This document shows positions 8,578 through 16,183 of a stretch of DNA of 23,583 nt, piece by piece (positions within the stretch are counted from its first letter, which is position 1; every line of letters begins with the position of its first letter). The position numbers and the translations under genes are program-made. The stretch is taken from NCBI GenBank assembly GCA_049366815.1, contig JBMNCO010000027.1, positions 1-23,583 of the forward strand, given 5' to 3'. The stretch is from CAYNYM01 sp049366815 (lineage in GTDB: Bacteria > Desulfobacterota > DSM-4660 > Desulfatiglandales > HGW-15). Under the pieces are notes generated by a model. It worked only from the letters and a program-made list of their open reading frames with translations, searched no databases and was not told the DNA's origin.

Positions 8578-10431
8578 TCAGAAAACCCGAATGGCATCAA
8601 ACTTACACTCTGTGATGCATGCACCGCACCGGATGCATCTTTTTGAATCTATCTTGTGCGGGACCTTCTTCTCACCCGTAATCGCATTGCTCGGGCATAC
8701 CCTCTTGCATTTTCCACAGGCCGTGCATTTTTTTTTGTCAATCCTGTACGTGATGAGGGCCCTACACACGCCTGCCGGACATTTTTTATCCCGGATATGG
8801 GCCTCATATTCGTCTCTAAAATATCTGATCGTGCTCAGAACAGGATTGGGGGCCGTGGATCCCAGGGCACACAGGGAGGTCTCCGCAACCACCTGACCCA
8901 ATTCCTCGAGGAGTTCGATATCCCCCTCTATTCCCTTTCCCTGGGTAATGTCATCCAGAATCTCATGCATCCGCCGTATACCGTCCCGGCAGGTCGTGCA
9001 TTTCCCGCAGGATTCGTCCTTGAGGAAGTTCAGGAAATATTTGGCGATGTCCACCATACAGGTCCTGTTATCCATGACGATCATGGCCCCGGAGCCCATC
9101 ATGGATCCGACTTCCGTGAGCTTGTCAAAGTCCACGGGGATATCGATCAGGGACGCGGGGATACATCCTCCGCTGGGTCCTCCTGTCTGGACGGCCTTCA
9201 GTTCTCCCTGGTCACGGATGCCGCCGCCGATCCTGTGGACGATCTCCTGGATGGTCATGCCCATGGGTACCTCGACAAGCCCTGTGTTGTTGACCTTGCC
9301 GACCAGAGAGAAGATTTTGGTTCCTTTACTGTTTTCAGTTCCGATGGCGGTGTACCAGTCCACCCCCTTGTTGATGATCATGGGCACATTGGCCCATGTC
9401 TCCACGTTGTTGAGTGTGGTGGGTTTGTCCCAGAGACCGCTTTCCACGGTATGAATGTGTTTGGCGCGTGGTTCTCCCGCACGTCCCTCGATTGAGGCCA
9501 TCAGGGCTGTGGATTCTCCACAGACAAAGGCTCCTCCTCCCCTGTTGACTTTGATATCGAAGTTGAATCCCGACCCCAGGATGTTTTCTCCCAGAAGTGC
9601 ACACTCTCTGAGCTGATCGATGGCAATCAGGACATTTTTTACGGCCAGGGGATATTCGCTTCGGACATAGATGTATCCTTCATCCGAACCGACGGCATAG
9701 GCCCCGATCATCATGCCTTCCAGTACACTGTGGGGATTTCCTTCAAGGAGACTCCTGTCCATGTAAGCGCCGGGGTCCCCCTCATCGGCATTGCAGACCA
9801 CATAACGCTTGTCGCCCGGGGCGTTTCGGCAGGATTCCCATTTCACGCCGGTCGGGAACCCTCCCCCCCCTCTACCCCGAAGGCCGGACCCTTTGACGAT
9901 TTGGATGATTTCCTCCGGTGAATGGCTGGTCAGGGTCTTGGCCAGGGCGGCATAGCCGTCCTGGGCGATATAATCTTCAATGTCCGCCGGATCAATTCGA
10001 CCGTTATTCCTGAAAATGAGCCTTGTCTGGGCCTTATAGAAGGGGATCTCCTCCTCTTGGACGATCTTCTCGCCTGTTTCGGGGTCGGTGTAGAGGAGCC
10101 GGTCGACCGGTCGCAGCTTGAGAATCGTCTCGGACACGATCTCCTCGGCATCTTCCGGGGTAACCCTTTGATAGAAGATCTTCTGGGGATGGATCACTAC
10201 AACCGGGCCCTTTTCGCAAAAACCGTGGCAGCCCGTCGTTTTGATATCCACCTTTTTGCCCAGGCGACGCCTTTTCAAAGATCCCCTAAAGGCCTCCGTC
10301 ACCTTCTCGCATCCAAAGGCGTGGCATCCTGTCCCGGAGCAGATGAAGATGCAGGGTTTGTCAGGATCCCTGCCGTCTTGAATTTCTTTCCTCGTCCTCT
10401 CCAGATCCTCTATGCTTTTGATTCTCTTCAT
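8578..10431 (-). CDS. NuoF/HydB-like NADH-binding FMN iron-sulfur flavoprotein
   Basis: This 617-residue protein has the full domain order of HydB, the flavin subunit of electron-bifurcating hydrogenases. An N-terminal thioredoxin-like [2Fe-2S] domain has Cys31, Cys36, Cys68 and Cys72. The 51-kDa NADH/FMN domain has GRGGGGFPTG at 186-195. An SLBB-like segment (about 380-430) precedes the N3-type [4Fe-4S] site CGKCTTC (475-481) with Cys521. A C-terminal ferredoxin domain has two [4Fe-4S] motifs, Cys569/572/575/579 and Cys599/602/605/609. Plain complex I NuoF (about 430 residues) lacks both end domains. It would exchange hydride with NAD(H) at FMN and split or gather single electrons. Its ATG overlaps the upstream stop by 4 nt. 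Which bifurcation chemistry it performs, if any, cannot be read from sequence. Confidence 0.94.
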   Translation of the reverse strand: MKRIKSIEDLERTRKEIQDGRDPDKPCIFICSGTGCHAFGCEKVTEAFRGSLKRRRLGKKVDIKTTGCHGFCEKGPVVVIHPQKIFYQRVTPEDAEEIVSETILKLRPVDRLLYTDPETGEKIVQEEEIPFYKAQTRLIFRNNGRIDPADIEDYIAQDGYAALAKTLTSHSPEEIIQIVKGSGLRGRGGGGFPTGVKWESCRNAPGDKRYVVCNADEGDPGAYMDRSLLEGNPHSVLEGMMIGAYAVGSDEGYIYVRSEYPLAVKNVLIAIDQLRECALLGENILGSGFNFDIKVNRGGGAFVCGESTALMASIEGRAGEPRAKHIHTVESGLWDKPTTLNNVETWANVPMIINKGVDWYTAIGTENSKGTKIFSLVGKVNNTGLVEVPMGMTIQEIVHRIGGGIRDQGELKAVQTGGPSGGCIPASLIDIPVDFDKLTEVGSMMGSGAMIVMDNRTCMVDIAKYFLNFLKDESCGKCTTCRDGIRRMHEILDDITQGKGIEGDIELLEELGQVVAETSLCALGSTAPNPVLSTIRYFRDEYEAHIRDKKCPAGVCRALITYRIDKKKCTACGKCKRVCPSNAITGEKKVPHKIDSKRCIRCGACITECKFDAIRVF

Positions 10432-10901
10432 TGCGAACCCTTGGAAGCTTTCCTGTATTTCTTAAGAATGGTTGAGATCTTTGCCGGAGTCATCTGGCCA
10501 TGGTAGTCGCCCCCAATGACCACAACCGGCCCAAGAGCACATGCACCCAGGCAGTTTACGGTTTCCAGAGAAAAAAATTCGTCCTTTGTCATCTCCCCCA
10601 CATCAATGCCCAGATCCATTCTGATCTTGTCCAGGACCCTGGCGGCCCCCCTGACATGGCATGCCGTACCCAGGCAGACATTGATGAGACATTTGCCCCT
10701 GGGCTTGAGGCTGAAGGCATTGTAAAAGGTCGCGATCCTGTAAATTTGCGAGAGGGGCATAGGAAGTCTTTCGGAAATGTAGGCAAGATCCCCTTCCGGA
10801 AGGTAATTCTCAATTTCCTGGAGATTCTGCAGGATGGCTATGATAGAGGATGGTGTGTGCTGATACTTTTCGAGTAATTGATCAATCGCCTTGGCATCCA
10901 T
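10428..10901 (-). CDS. NuoE/HydC-like [2Fe-2S] subunit
   Basis: A 157-residue member of the 24-kDa NADH dehydrogenase subunit family. The helical N-terminus (1-60) includes the family's IYRIATFYNAF segment. The thioredoxin-fold domain binds one [2Fe-2S] cluster through Cys76, Cys81, Cys117 and Cys121 (CLGTACH and NCLGACALGP). Length matches HydC of bifurcating hydrogenases and NuoE. It should form a heterodimer with the NuoF/HydB-like protein encoded immediately downstream with a 4-nt overlap. The ATG lies 20 nt after porB and has AAGGAG upstream at a good distance. In this operon it joins the flavoprotein module to the 2-oxoacid oxidoreductase genes rather than to complex I or hydrogenase genes. 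Confidence 0.94.
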   Translation of the reverse strand: MDAKAIDQLLEKYQHTPSSIIAILQNLQEIENYLPEGDLAYISERLPMPLSQIYRIATFYNAFSLKPRGKCLINVCLGTACHVRGAARVLDKIRMDLGIDVGEMTKDEFFSLETVNCLGACALGPVVVIGGDYHGQMTPAKISTILKKYRKASKGSQ

Positions 10902-10921
10902 TTACGCTCCTTGCATTTGCA

Positions 10922-11896
10922 TCATTCTGCTTTGCCGTCGCATTGCTGACTTTTTACAAACTCATCTCCCTTGGTCATACCCACTTTTGCCTGTAGTTTG
11001 TTGTATTCTTCCAGGACTCTTTCCTGAATCCGGTTGATCATTTCGTCGTCCAGATGTTTGAAACGCCCCTGGATTTTCAAATAATCCTTCAGCGGCCGCA
11101 GCTTTGGGGTCTTGACAGAAAATCTATATCGGCCTTGTTCCACTTCATAGAGCGGAAAGACGCCTGTCTCTACTGCAAGCCTTCCCGCCTGGATGGCGAG
11201 CTCAGGCGGCATCCGCCAGCCCGTGGGACATGCGGAAAGGACATGGAGATAACAAGGCCCATGGATCCTTGCAGCCTTTTTTACTTTGCGGATGAGATCG
11301 ACAGGGTAGCTGGGGGAAGCCGTCGCGACATAAGGTATATTGTGGGCCACGGCGATTTCCGGCATGTTTTTTTTCCAGGTCACCTGCCCGGGGACCACCT
11401 TCCCTGCAGGCGAGGTCGTTGTGGCGGCCCCGAAGGGGGTGGAAGAGGAGCGCTGGATGCCTGTGTTCATATAGGCTTCGTTGTCGTAACAGATATAGGT
11501 GAAATCGTGCCCTCTTTCCAGGGCACCGGAAAGGGCCTGAAGCCCGATGTCGCTTGTGCCGCCGTCGCCTGCCATGGCCAGGAAATCAATTTTTCTTTGG
11601 GGAATCCTGCCCTTTCTCATGAGGGCCTTCATGCCCGCCTCCGCGCCGGATGCCACGGCTGCGGCATTTTCGAAGGCCACGTGGATCCACGGCACCTTCC
11701 AGTTGGTAAAGGGCAGCGGTGATGAGACAATCTCCATGCATCCGGTGGCACTGGCAACAACGGCATTCCTTCCCAACGCCTTGGACACCAGCCTGACCGC
11801 CAGGACCTCGGCGCATCCCTGGCAGGCCCTGTGTCCGGGTGAAAAATACTCCTTTCGCGTAATTAACTTGTAGGCATAGACATTGGTCTGTTCCAT
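10922..11896 (-). CDS. porB: 2-oxoacid (pyruvate):ferredoxin oxidoreductase beta subunit
   Basis: The 324-residue thiamine diphosphate-binding subunit. CQGCAE near residues 25-30 and Cys53 in the ATGC motif supply ligands for the proximal [4Fe-4S] cluster, and a later Cys (SACPTGW) is the likely fourth. MAGDGGTSDIG binds the TPP diphosphate, and NEAYMNTGIQRS completes the Mg2+ site. It works with the alpha subunit, which carries the pyrimidine-binding domain, to oxidise a 2-oxoacid to acyl-CoA and CO2. Its ATG overlaps the stop of porA by one base (TAATG). Pyruvate is the likeliest substrate given the similarity to PorB. A branched-chain 2-oxoacid enzyme (Vor) has the same subunit layout and cannot be excluded. 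Confidence 0.94.
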   Translation of the reverse strand: MEQTNVYAYKLITRKEYFSPGHRACQGCAEVLAVRLVSKALGRNAVVASATGCMEIVSSPLPFTNWKVPWIHVAFENAAAVASGAEAGMKALMRKGRIPQRKIDFLAMAGDGGTSDIGLQALSGALERGHDFTYICYDNEAYMNTGIQRSSSTPFGAATTTSPAGKVVPGQVTWKKNMPEIAVAHNIPYVATASPSYPVDLIRKVKKAARIHGPCYLHVLSACPTGWRMPPELAIQAGRLAVETGVFPLYEVEQGRYRFSVKTPKLRPLKDYLKIQGRFKHLDDEMINRIQERVLEEYNKLQAKVGMTKGDEFVKSQQCDGKAE

Positions 11897-13077
11897 TATT
11901 TCCCTCTTACCCCATAATACGCGTAGTCTTCTTCAAGAGGTTGCCCTTGGAACTTCTCCACGGCTCGATAATACATGTTTTTGAAATCCTGAATGGTGAC
12001 GTCTCTTCCTGCCAGACCGCAGATAAAATTGGTGACCGCGGGTTGGTTGTCGGCTCCATAGAGAATCGAGCGGAGTTCGATGGCAAGGGGGCCGCCCTGC
12101 CCGCCGTTGGAAATGGCCCTGTCGATGACGATGACGTTTTTTGCGCCCTGGAGGGCCTCGCGAAATTCTTGAAAGGGGAAGGGCCTCCAGAGCCGGTCCA
12201 TGACGAGGCCGACGGACGCCCCCTCTTCACGAAGGGCGTCGATGACCAGAGTCACCGTTTCACCGAAACTGCCCTGGGTGACGAAGAGTGTTTCAGCATC
12301 CTCATTCCTGTAGGTTTCAACGGGGTTGTAATATCGGCCCACGATGTCGCCCAGTTCTTTCCATGCGGTGATGATCTCGTCCTTGGACTGGATAAGGGCT
12401 TCATCCTGGGCCACCCGGACTTCGGAGTAAATGGAAGGCAGCCCAAAGGCGCCCATCGTGATGGGGTTGTCGGGGTGGAGCGCGTTGAGCGGTTTGAAGT
12501 CAGGAAGGTATTGCCTGACCTGTTCTTCTTCCCAGAATTCGACCGGCTCTATCACATGAGTCAGTATGAAGCCGTCTAGGTGGATCATCACCGGCAGGGA
12601 GACCTTTTGGGATTCCGCTACTCTGTAAGCGAAAAGGACGTGATCAAAGACTTCCTGTCCGTTGTGGGCAAAGACCTGGACCCATCCACAATCCCGGATG
12701 GACATGAGGTCCGTGTGGTCGTTCCATATGCTCAGGGGCCCGGAAAGAGATCGGTTCGCGAGGATCATCACGACAGGCAGACGCATGGTCGGCACGATAT
12801 GTACGATTTCATTCATCAAGGCAAGCCCCTGGGAACTGGTGCAGGTAAAGACTCTGGCCCCGACGGCCGAGGCCCCGGCGCAGACGCTCATCGCGGAGTG
12901 TTCTGACTCCACGGGGATGAATTCGGCATCCAGTTCACCGTTATGGACCAATTCAGAGAGGTGTTCAACGATGTGCGTCTGGGGGGTGATGGGGTAGGCG
13001 GCAATGCAATCCACATCGGCCATTTTTACTGCTTCGGCGGCCGAGATAGAGACTTCCAACCCGATTCTCTTCCCCAT
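11896..13077 (-). CDS. porA: 2-oxoacid (pyruvate):ferredoxin oxidoreductase alpha subunit
   Basis: The alpha subunit, 393 residues from the preferred start. It contains the pyrimidine-binding signature YPITPQT at 28-34 and the VESEHSAMSVCAGASAVG segment with the conserved Glu. The C-terminal part is the transketolase-like domain II (about 250-370). The ATG at 13077 is favoured because it overlaps the TGA of porD (TGATG), has GGAGGAAG just upstream, and gives the usual N-terminus MGKRIGLEVS. An upstream in-frame start at 13119 would add 14 residues inside the porD gene and looks spurious. It pairs with PorB to form the catalytic centre. Confidence 0.94.
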   Translation of the reverse strand: MGKRIGLEVSISAAEAVKMADVDCIAAYPITPQTHIVEHLSELVHNGELDAEFIPVESEHSAMSVCAGASAVGARVFTCTSSQGLALMNEIVHIVPTMRLPVVMILANRSLSGPLSIWNDHTDLMSIRDCGWVQVFAHNGQEVFDHVLFAYRVAESQKVSLPVMIHLDGFILTHVIEPVEFWEEEQVRQYLPDFKPLNALHPDNPITMGAFGLPSIYSEVRVAQDEALIQSKDEIITAWKELGDIVGRYYNPVETYRNEDAETLFVTQGSFGETVTLVIDALREEGASVGLVMDRLWRPFPFQEFREALQGAKNVIVIDRAISNGGQGGPLAIELRSILYGADNQPAVTNFICGLAGRDVTIQDFKNMYYRAVEKFQGQPLEEDYAYYGVRGK

Positions 13078-13370
13078 CACTCTTCCTCCTCGACCATTGT
13101 AATTGAGCCGGTGGGGCATTCATGTGCGCAGATACCGCAGCCTTTGCAGTAATAAAGATCCGCCTCAAAAAAACCCTCTTCCGTTTCATTGATGGCGGCG
13201 TCAGGACAGAATATGTAACAAACGGCGCATTTCACGCACCGATTTCTATCCCAGACAGGCCGACTGGATCTCCAATCCCCGGTTCTGTATTCAGCGGCGT
13301 TCCCGGGAGTCGTGACAACGCCTCCTATTTCGATCTCCTGCCAGGTCAAGTCTGTCTTGGTCTTGGCCAA
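13077..13370 (-). CDS. porD: 2-oxoacid (pyruvate):ferredoxin oxidoreductase delta subunit (2x 4Fe-4S ferredoxin)
   Basis: A 97-residue ferredoxin-like subunit with two [4Fe-4S] motifs, CVKCAVCYIFC and CKGCGICAHEC. It carries electrons from the PorAB catalytic centre to the external acceptor, ferredoxin or here possibly the flavoprotein module of the same operon. The start is TTG at 13370, preceded by GGAGG 8 nt upstream; no better ATG exists. It lies 14 nt after porG and overlaps porA by one base. Length and motif spacing are normal for PorD/VorD. Confidence 0.93.
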   Translation of the reverse strand: MAKTKTDLTWQEIEIGGVVTTPGNAAEYRTGDWRSSRPVWDRNRCVKCAVCYIFCPDAAINETEEGFFEADLYYCKGCGICAHECPTGSITMVEEEE

Positions 13371-13384
13371 TGCTGATACCTCCG

Positions 13385-13933
13385 CTATAATCCCGGCTTT
13401 GTTTCGTCAAAGGCCCTTCTCAATGCCCGTACATTTCTGTCAGCCATCGCGCCGAATCTCTCTTTAATAGAGCTGACCAAGAAATCCGGATCAACAAAGG
13501 GCTGCGCCTTCAGCAAGGCACCGACCATTGTGGTGTTGGTCACAGGGACTCCGAGCTCTTCTCTGGCGATATGGGTGGCATCCACTACAGCCAGTTTACA
13601 CTTCAAATTCAGTTTGTTGCGAATGTCTTTCGGATCGTATCTGCTGTTGGCGACGAGTATCCCCCCCTTTTTGAGCCCAGCCGTCACATCCACTATCCGC
13701 AAAATGGAGGGATCGAGAACAAGAACCATGTCCGGTTCATTGATATTTGATCTTATCTTGATGGGTTTGTCATCAATCCTCAGGAACGCGACCACTGGGG
13801 CTCCCCTTCTCTCCGGTCCAAAACTGGGAAAGGCCTGGCCGTATTTCCCCGAATTGATCGCTGCTGTTGCCAGAAGTTCTGCGCAGGTGACAGCGCCCTG
13901 GCCACCTCGTCCGTGAAGCCTGATTTCCAGCAT
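13385..13933 (-). CDS. porG: 2-oxoacid (pyruvate):ferredoxin oxidoreductase gamma subunit
   Basis: The gamma subunit, 182 residues, with the hallmark HGRGGQGAVT near the N-terminus and the SFGPERRGAP segment that helps bind CoA and contact the alpha/beta subunits. It corresponds to domain III of single-chain PFOR. I prefer the ATG at 13933: AAGGAG ends 5 nt before it. A GTG at 13939 lies inside that Shine-Dalgarno and would add only two residues. It is the first gene of the seven-gene operon; the promoter at 13982-14010 would place transcription start about 40 nt upstream. Gene order gamma-delta-alpha-beta is classic for four-subunit oxidoreductases. Confidence 0.94.
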   Translation of the reverse strand: MLEIRLHGRGGQGAVTCAELLATAAINSGKYGQAFPSFGPERRGAPVVAFLRIDDKPIKIRSNINEPDMVLVLDPSILRIVDVTAGLKKGGILVANSRYDPKDIRNKLNLKCKLAVVDATHIAREELGVPVTNTTMVGALLKAQPFVDPDFLVSSIKERFGAMADRNVRALRRAFDETKPGL

Positions 13934-13981
13934 GATCACTCCTTGAAAATCTAGAAAGACTTTGTATAAGTGATTCTGGAG

Positions 13982-14010
13982 ATAATAACTCTGTGGTTTT
14001 TAGATTTCAA
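13982..14010 (-). promoter_or_regulatory. promoter of the por operon
   Basis: On the minus strand TTGAAA (complement of 14005-14010) and TATTAT (complement of 13982-13987) are separated by exactly 17 nt. Each matches the sigma-70 consensus at five of six positions. The porG ATG lies about 40 nt downstream of the expected start site. Confidence 0.65.
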
Positions 14011-14042
14011 TTGGTTTTTTTAAAAAACTATGAAAAACCACA
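13992..14042. promoter_or_regulatory. inverted repeat spanning the por promoter -35 region, candidate operator
   Basis: Perfect 10-bp arms TGTGGTTTTT (13992-14001) and AAAAACCACA (14033-14042) enclose 31 nt. The enclosed part holds the predicted -35 element and an inner palindrome GTTTTTTTAAAAAAC at 14014-14028. The left arm lies in the promoter spacer. A regulator binding both arms would affect transcription of the operon. Confidence 0.45.
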
Positions 14043-14214
14043 CAATATTCTTTGAAGTTGGTTGTTTTCATCTAAAATATGACATTCTGATCATGGGAGT
14101 TTTTCATACTATAAAAAGGGCAAGTCAACATTTTGGAAGATCAAAAACCTCAGGGATGCACCAGGCGCGGGAGTGGAGGTGGTATGCGTATCTTGATTTA
14201 TTCAATTTTGCATG

Positions 14215-14234
14215 CTTATGTGTACTTATGTGTA
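14215..14234. repeat. tandem 10-bp direct repeat upstream of the Nudix gene
   Basis: CTTATGTGTA occurs twice head to tail. The second copy also forms part of a small palindrome TGTAC-N6-GTACA at 14221-14236. It lies about 65 nt before the Nudix ATG. It could be a regulator site; nothing else supports that. Confidence 0.4.
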
Positions 14235-14297
14235 CAATAAAAGAATGCAATCCGTGTTTTATGTTGGAAATTGAATTCGAGAAAGGCGGTTGAAAAA

Positions 14298-14783
14298 ATG
14301 AAAAGAGAATATCCGGAGCGGCCCATTGTTGGTGTCGCAGCGGTGATTTTTCAGGGAAATGCCGTTTTGCTGGCCAAGCGGAATAAGGAACCGGGGAAAG
14401 ATGAATGGAGTCTTCCAGGGGGGGCGGTGGAACTCGGGGAAACCCTTGCGGAGGCATTGAAACGGGAGGTTTTCGAGGAAGTCTCTGTCCTGATGGAAAT
14501 CGGTGGACTCATCAGACTCATCGATCGAATCGTGCATGATAAACAAAAAAGAGTCCGATATCATTATATTATTGCCGATTATTGGGGATGGGTGCTTTCC
14601 GGTACACCCAAGGCCGGTTCAGATGTCGCTGAGATCATCTCGTTTGGGCTTGAGAGCCTTGAGGCCATGCACCTGAATAAAGAAGTCCATGATACAATCC
14701 TACAGGCCTCAAGACTCAAGGACATCCGGGAACAAAGGGGTCTTGATGCAGCCCTCAAAGGAGATGATTTGTCCGGTTCATGA
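14298..14783 (+). CDS. Nudix hydrolase
   Basis: A 161-residue Nudix-fold hydrolase, expected to cleave a nucleoside diphosphate linked to another moiety. The Nudix box runs from Gly42 to Val64 (GAVELGE, then REVFEEVSV) and keeps the metal-binding REVFEE core. The usual Gly near the end of the box (EEXGU) is Ser63 here. WSLPGG just before it is typical of ADP-ribose or MutT-like family members. I prefer the ATG at 14298, with an AAAGG/GGCGG-type Shine-Dalgarno before it. A TTG at 14271 in the same frame would add nine residues but has a weaker context. The gene stands alone, divergent from the por operon and convergent with lepB. The substrate cannot be told from sequence; ADP-ribose, NADH or an oxidised nucleotide are possible. 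Confidence 0.92.
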   Translation: MKREYPERPIVGVAAVIFQGNAVLLAKRNKEPGKDEWSLPGGAVELGETLAEALKREVFEEVSVLMEIGGLIRLIDRIVHDKQKRVRYHYIIADYWGWVLSGTPKAGSDVAEIISFGLESLEAMHLNKEVHDTILQASRLKDIREQRGLDAALKGDDLSGS

Positions 14784-14979
14784 CCCTTCGTGGCAGGTTA
14801 CATCAAACAAAACAGGAACGGATTTTGCATAAAATGTCATCCACTGTTCATTGACAAATTGTGTATCCAAATACGTATCTCATATCCAATCGGTTGAAGT
14901 TCACACTCGAAACAAGGATGTCCAAGTAACGGGCAGTGGAACGAGGCATTTGAACATGAAAACCCCCGGCCATGCTTTG

Positions 14980-15594
14980 TCATCGGATCATGTGGAGAAG
15001 CCTTTTCCAGTGTGGCCAGGACCAATAGATGATGAATGCCTTTCCTTTAATGGACTCTGAAGGCACAAAGCCCCAGAACCTGCTGTCATAACTGTGATCC
15101 CGGTTATCGCCCATAACGAAATAGTGTCCTTTAGGCACAATAACGGGACCAAATTTGGATTCAATACCGGGATTGGGGTTTCTGACAGCGGGGGGTGAGT
15201 AATAGCCGTGTTTGTCATCAACGGGCTTGCCGTCGATAAGGATATTGCGGCCTATGATTTCGATTCGTTCCCCCGGCAGTCCAATGACGCGCTTTATAAA
15301 ATCCTTGCTCGTATCGACCGGGTAAATAAAGACCACAACGTCGTTTCTCTCGGGTTTGCTGATGGGGACAATGGTGCTATGAATAAAGGGAATTTTGACG
15401 CCGTATACAAATTTATTGACGAGAATGTGGTCCCCCACCAACAGGGTGGGCTCCATGGACCCTGAGGGGATTTTAAATGCCTGGACCACGAAGGTTCGTA
15501 TAAACAGGGCAAGTAATACGGCAATCGCTGCGGCTTCTGCATATTCTCTGAGGACGCTTTTTCTTTTAATCACTTCTCTCTTTTTTTCATTCAC
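14980..15594 (-). CDS. lepB: signal peptidase I
   Basis: The membrane-bound serine/lysine protease that removes signal peptides from secreted proteins. From the GTG at 15594 it is 204 residues with one transmembrane segment at about 20-37 and the rest in the periplasm. Box B SGSMEPTL holds the catalytic Ser46, and KRVIGLPGE holds the general base Lys101. Box E appears as GDNRDHSYDSR. The GTG follows AGGAG by 11 nt, somewhat long, and gives the expected short cytoplasmic tail. An upstream in-frame start at 15684 would add 30 residues that look unlike the family. The length is typical of the short single-span type. The catalytic residues are intact, so it should be active. Confidence 0.94.
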   Translation of the reverse strand: MNEKKREVIKRKSVLREYAEAAAIAVLLALFIRTFVVQAFKIPSGSMEPTLLVGDHILVNKFVYGVKIPFIHSTIVPISKPERNDVVVFIYPVDTSKDFIKRVIGLPGERIEIIGRNILIDGKPVDDKHGYYSPPAVRNPNPGIESKFGPVIVPKGHYFVMGDNRDHSYDSRFWGFVPSESIKGKAFIIYWSWPHWKRLLHMIR

Positions 15595-15928
15595 CGATGA
15601 ATAGACTCCTGGGTGCGAGGTCACGAATGGCGATGATATCCGAAGACTTAAGGACCGCTGGCAAAGCCGTCTTTCCAAAACCAACGGTGCAATGTGTGTG
15701 CAGAATGTAATCTTTAAACCAGGTAATTGTAAAGAGAAAACTGTATGTTGCCGATAAGTGCATTGGAACTGGGCGTCATGAGGGCATGGTCTAAAAGGAA
15801 CGCAGGACTACGGATTGATTCTTGGGGCATGAGATGTGTGATTGGTTTACAACCTCTGGTACGGATTTTTTCATTGCGCCCTAGGTCTATTTAAATTGTA
15901 TAAATTTTAATTAATTGATAAAAATAAC

Positions 15929-15956
15929 TTGACAAATGATAGCACATATATATGCT
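15929..15956 (+). promoter_or_regulatory. promoter with overlapping palindrome upstream of the pil operon
   Basis: A perfect -35 TTGACA (15929-15934) is followed after 16 nt by TATGCT (15951-15956). The near-palindrome AGCACATATATATGCT (15941-15956) covers the spacer and -10, a good place for a repressor. It is about 230 nt upstream of the HTH gene that heads the pil operon. Confidence 0.55.
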
Positions 15957-16020
15957 AGAGGGCAAAATGCCCTATAAGTCCTAGGTAGTTTCCATCCAGA
16001 AATCAGAGATTCCAGGATGG

Positions 16021-16102
16021 AGCGGTCAGCCGTCAGCAGTCAGCAATCAGCTTAATGACTTGTTTCTTAAAAGTTTTTTTTGACGGCTGAAAGCTGATCG
16101 CT
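16021..16102. repeat. AGC-type degenerate repeat tract with inverted parts
   Basis: Heptamer-like units (GTCAGCC, GTCAGCA, GTCAGCA, ATCAGCT) run from about 16025 to 16053, and reverse-complement units follow at 16081-16102. CAGCCGTCA (16027-16035) matches TGACGGCTG (16081-16089) perfectly, and AGCAATCAGCTT (16042-16053) matches 16091-16102 with one mismatch. The two pairings would cross, so this looks more like a repeat array copied in both orientations than a simple hairpin. Confidence 0.55.
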
Positions 16103-16183
16103 GATAGCGCAAGTTCGGTAATGGTCATTTCCGGATGGGCACTAGGTAGGGATTTGTGGTTAACCATAACTCTGGAGGAAGAA

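Larger units (their letters stand above)
15595..16183. other. intergenic region between lepB and the pil operon
   Basis: About 590 bp between divergent genes with no convincing ORF. It contains a plus-strand promoter with an overlapping palindrome (15929-15956), two CCTAGGT copies near 15880 and 15980, and the AGC-type repeat tract at 16021-16102. No clear promoter for lepB was identified. Confidence 0.55.

Noticed and set aside
8533..8580. TGA at the end of the HydB-like gene as a possible selenocysteine codon, since 15 more sense codons follow
   Set aside because: The protein already ends at the family's usual point after the second C-terminal cluster motif, and I see no SECIS-type hairpin directly after the TGA.
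8656..9495. Plus-strand ORF of 279 codons
   Set aside because: It lies entirely opposite the HydB-like gene, whose domain content is unmistakable. The translation has no recognisable motif and no good ribosome binding site was noted.
11054..11722. Plus-strand ORF of 222 codons opposite porB
   Set aside because: Antisense shadow of porB, with no family motif; the 212-codon ORF at 11941-12579 opposite porA is rejected for the same reason.
14030..14293. 87-codon plus-strand ORF ending just before the Nudix ATG
   Set aside because: It runs through the por promoter region and AT-rich intergenic DNA, has no Shine-Dalgarno that I can see and no recognisable domain.
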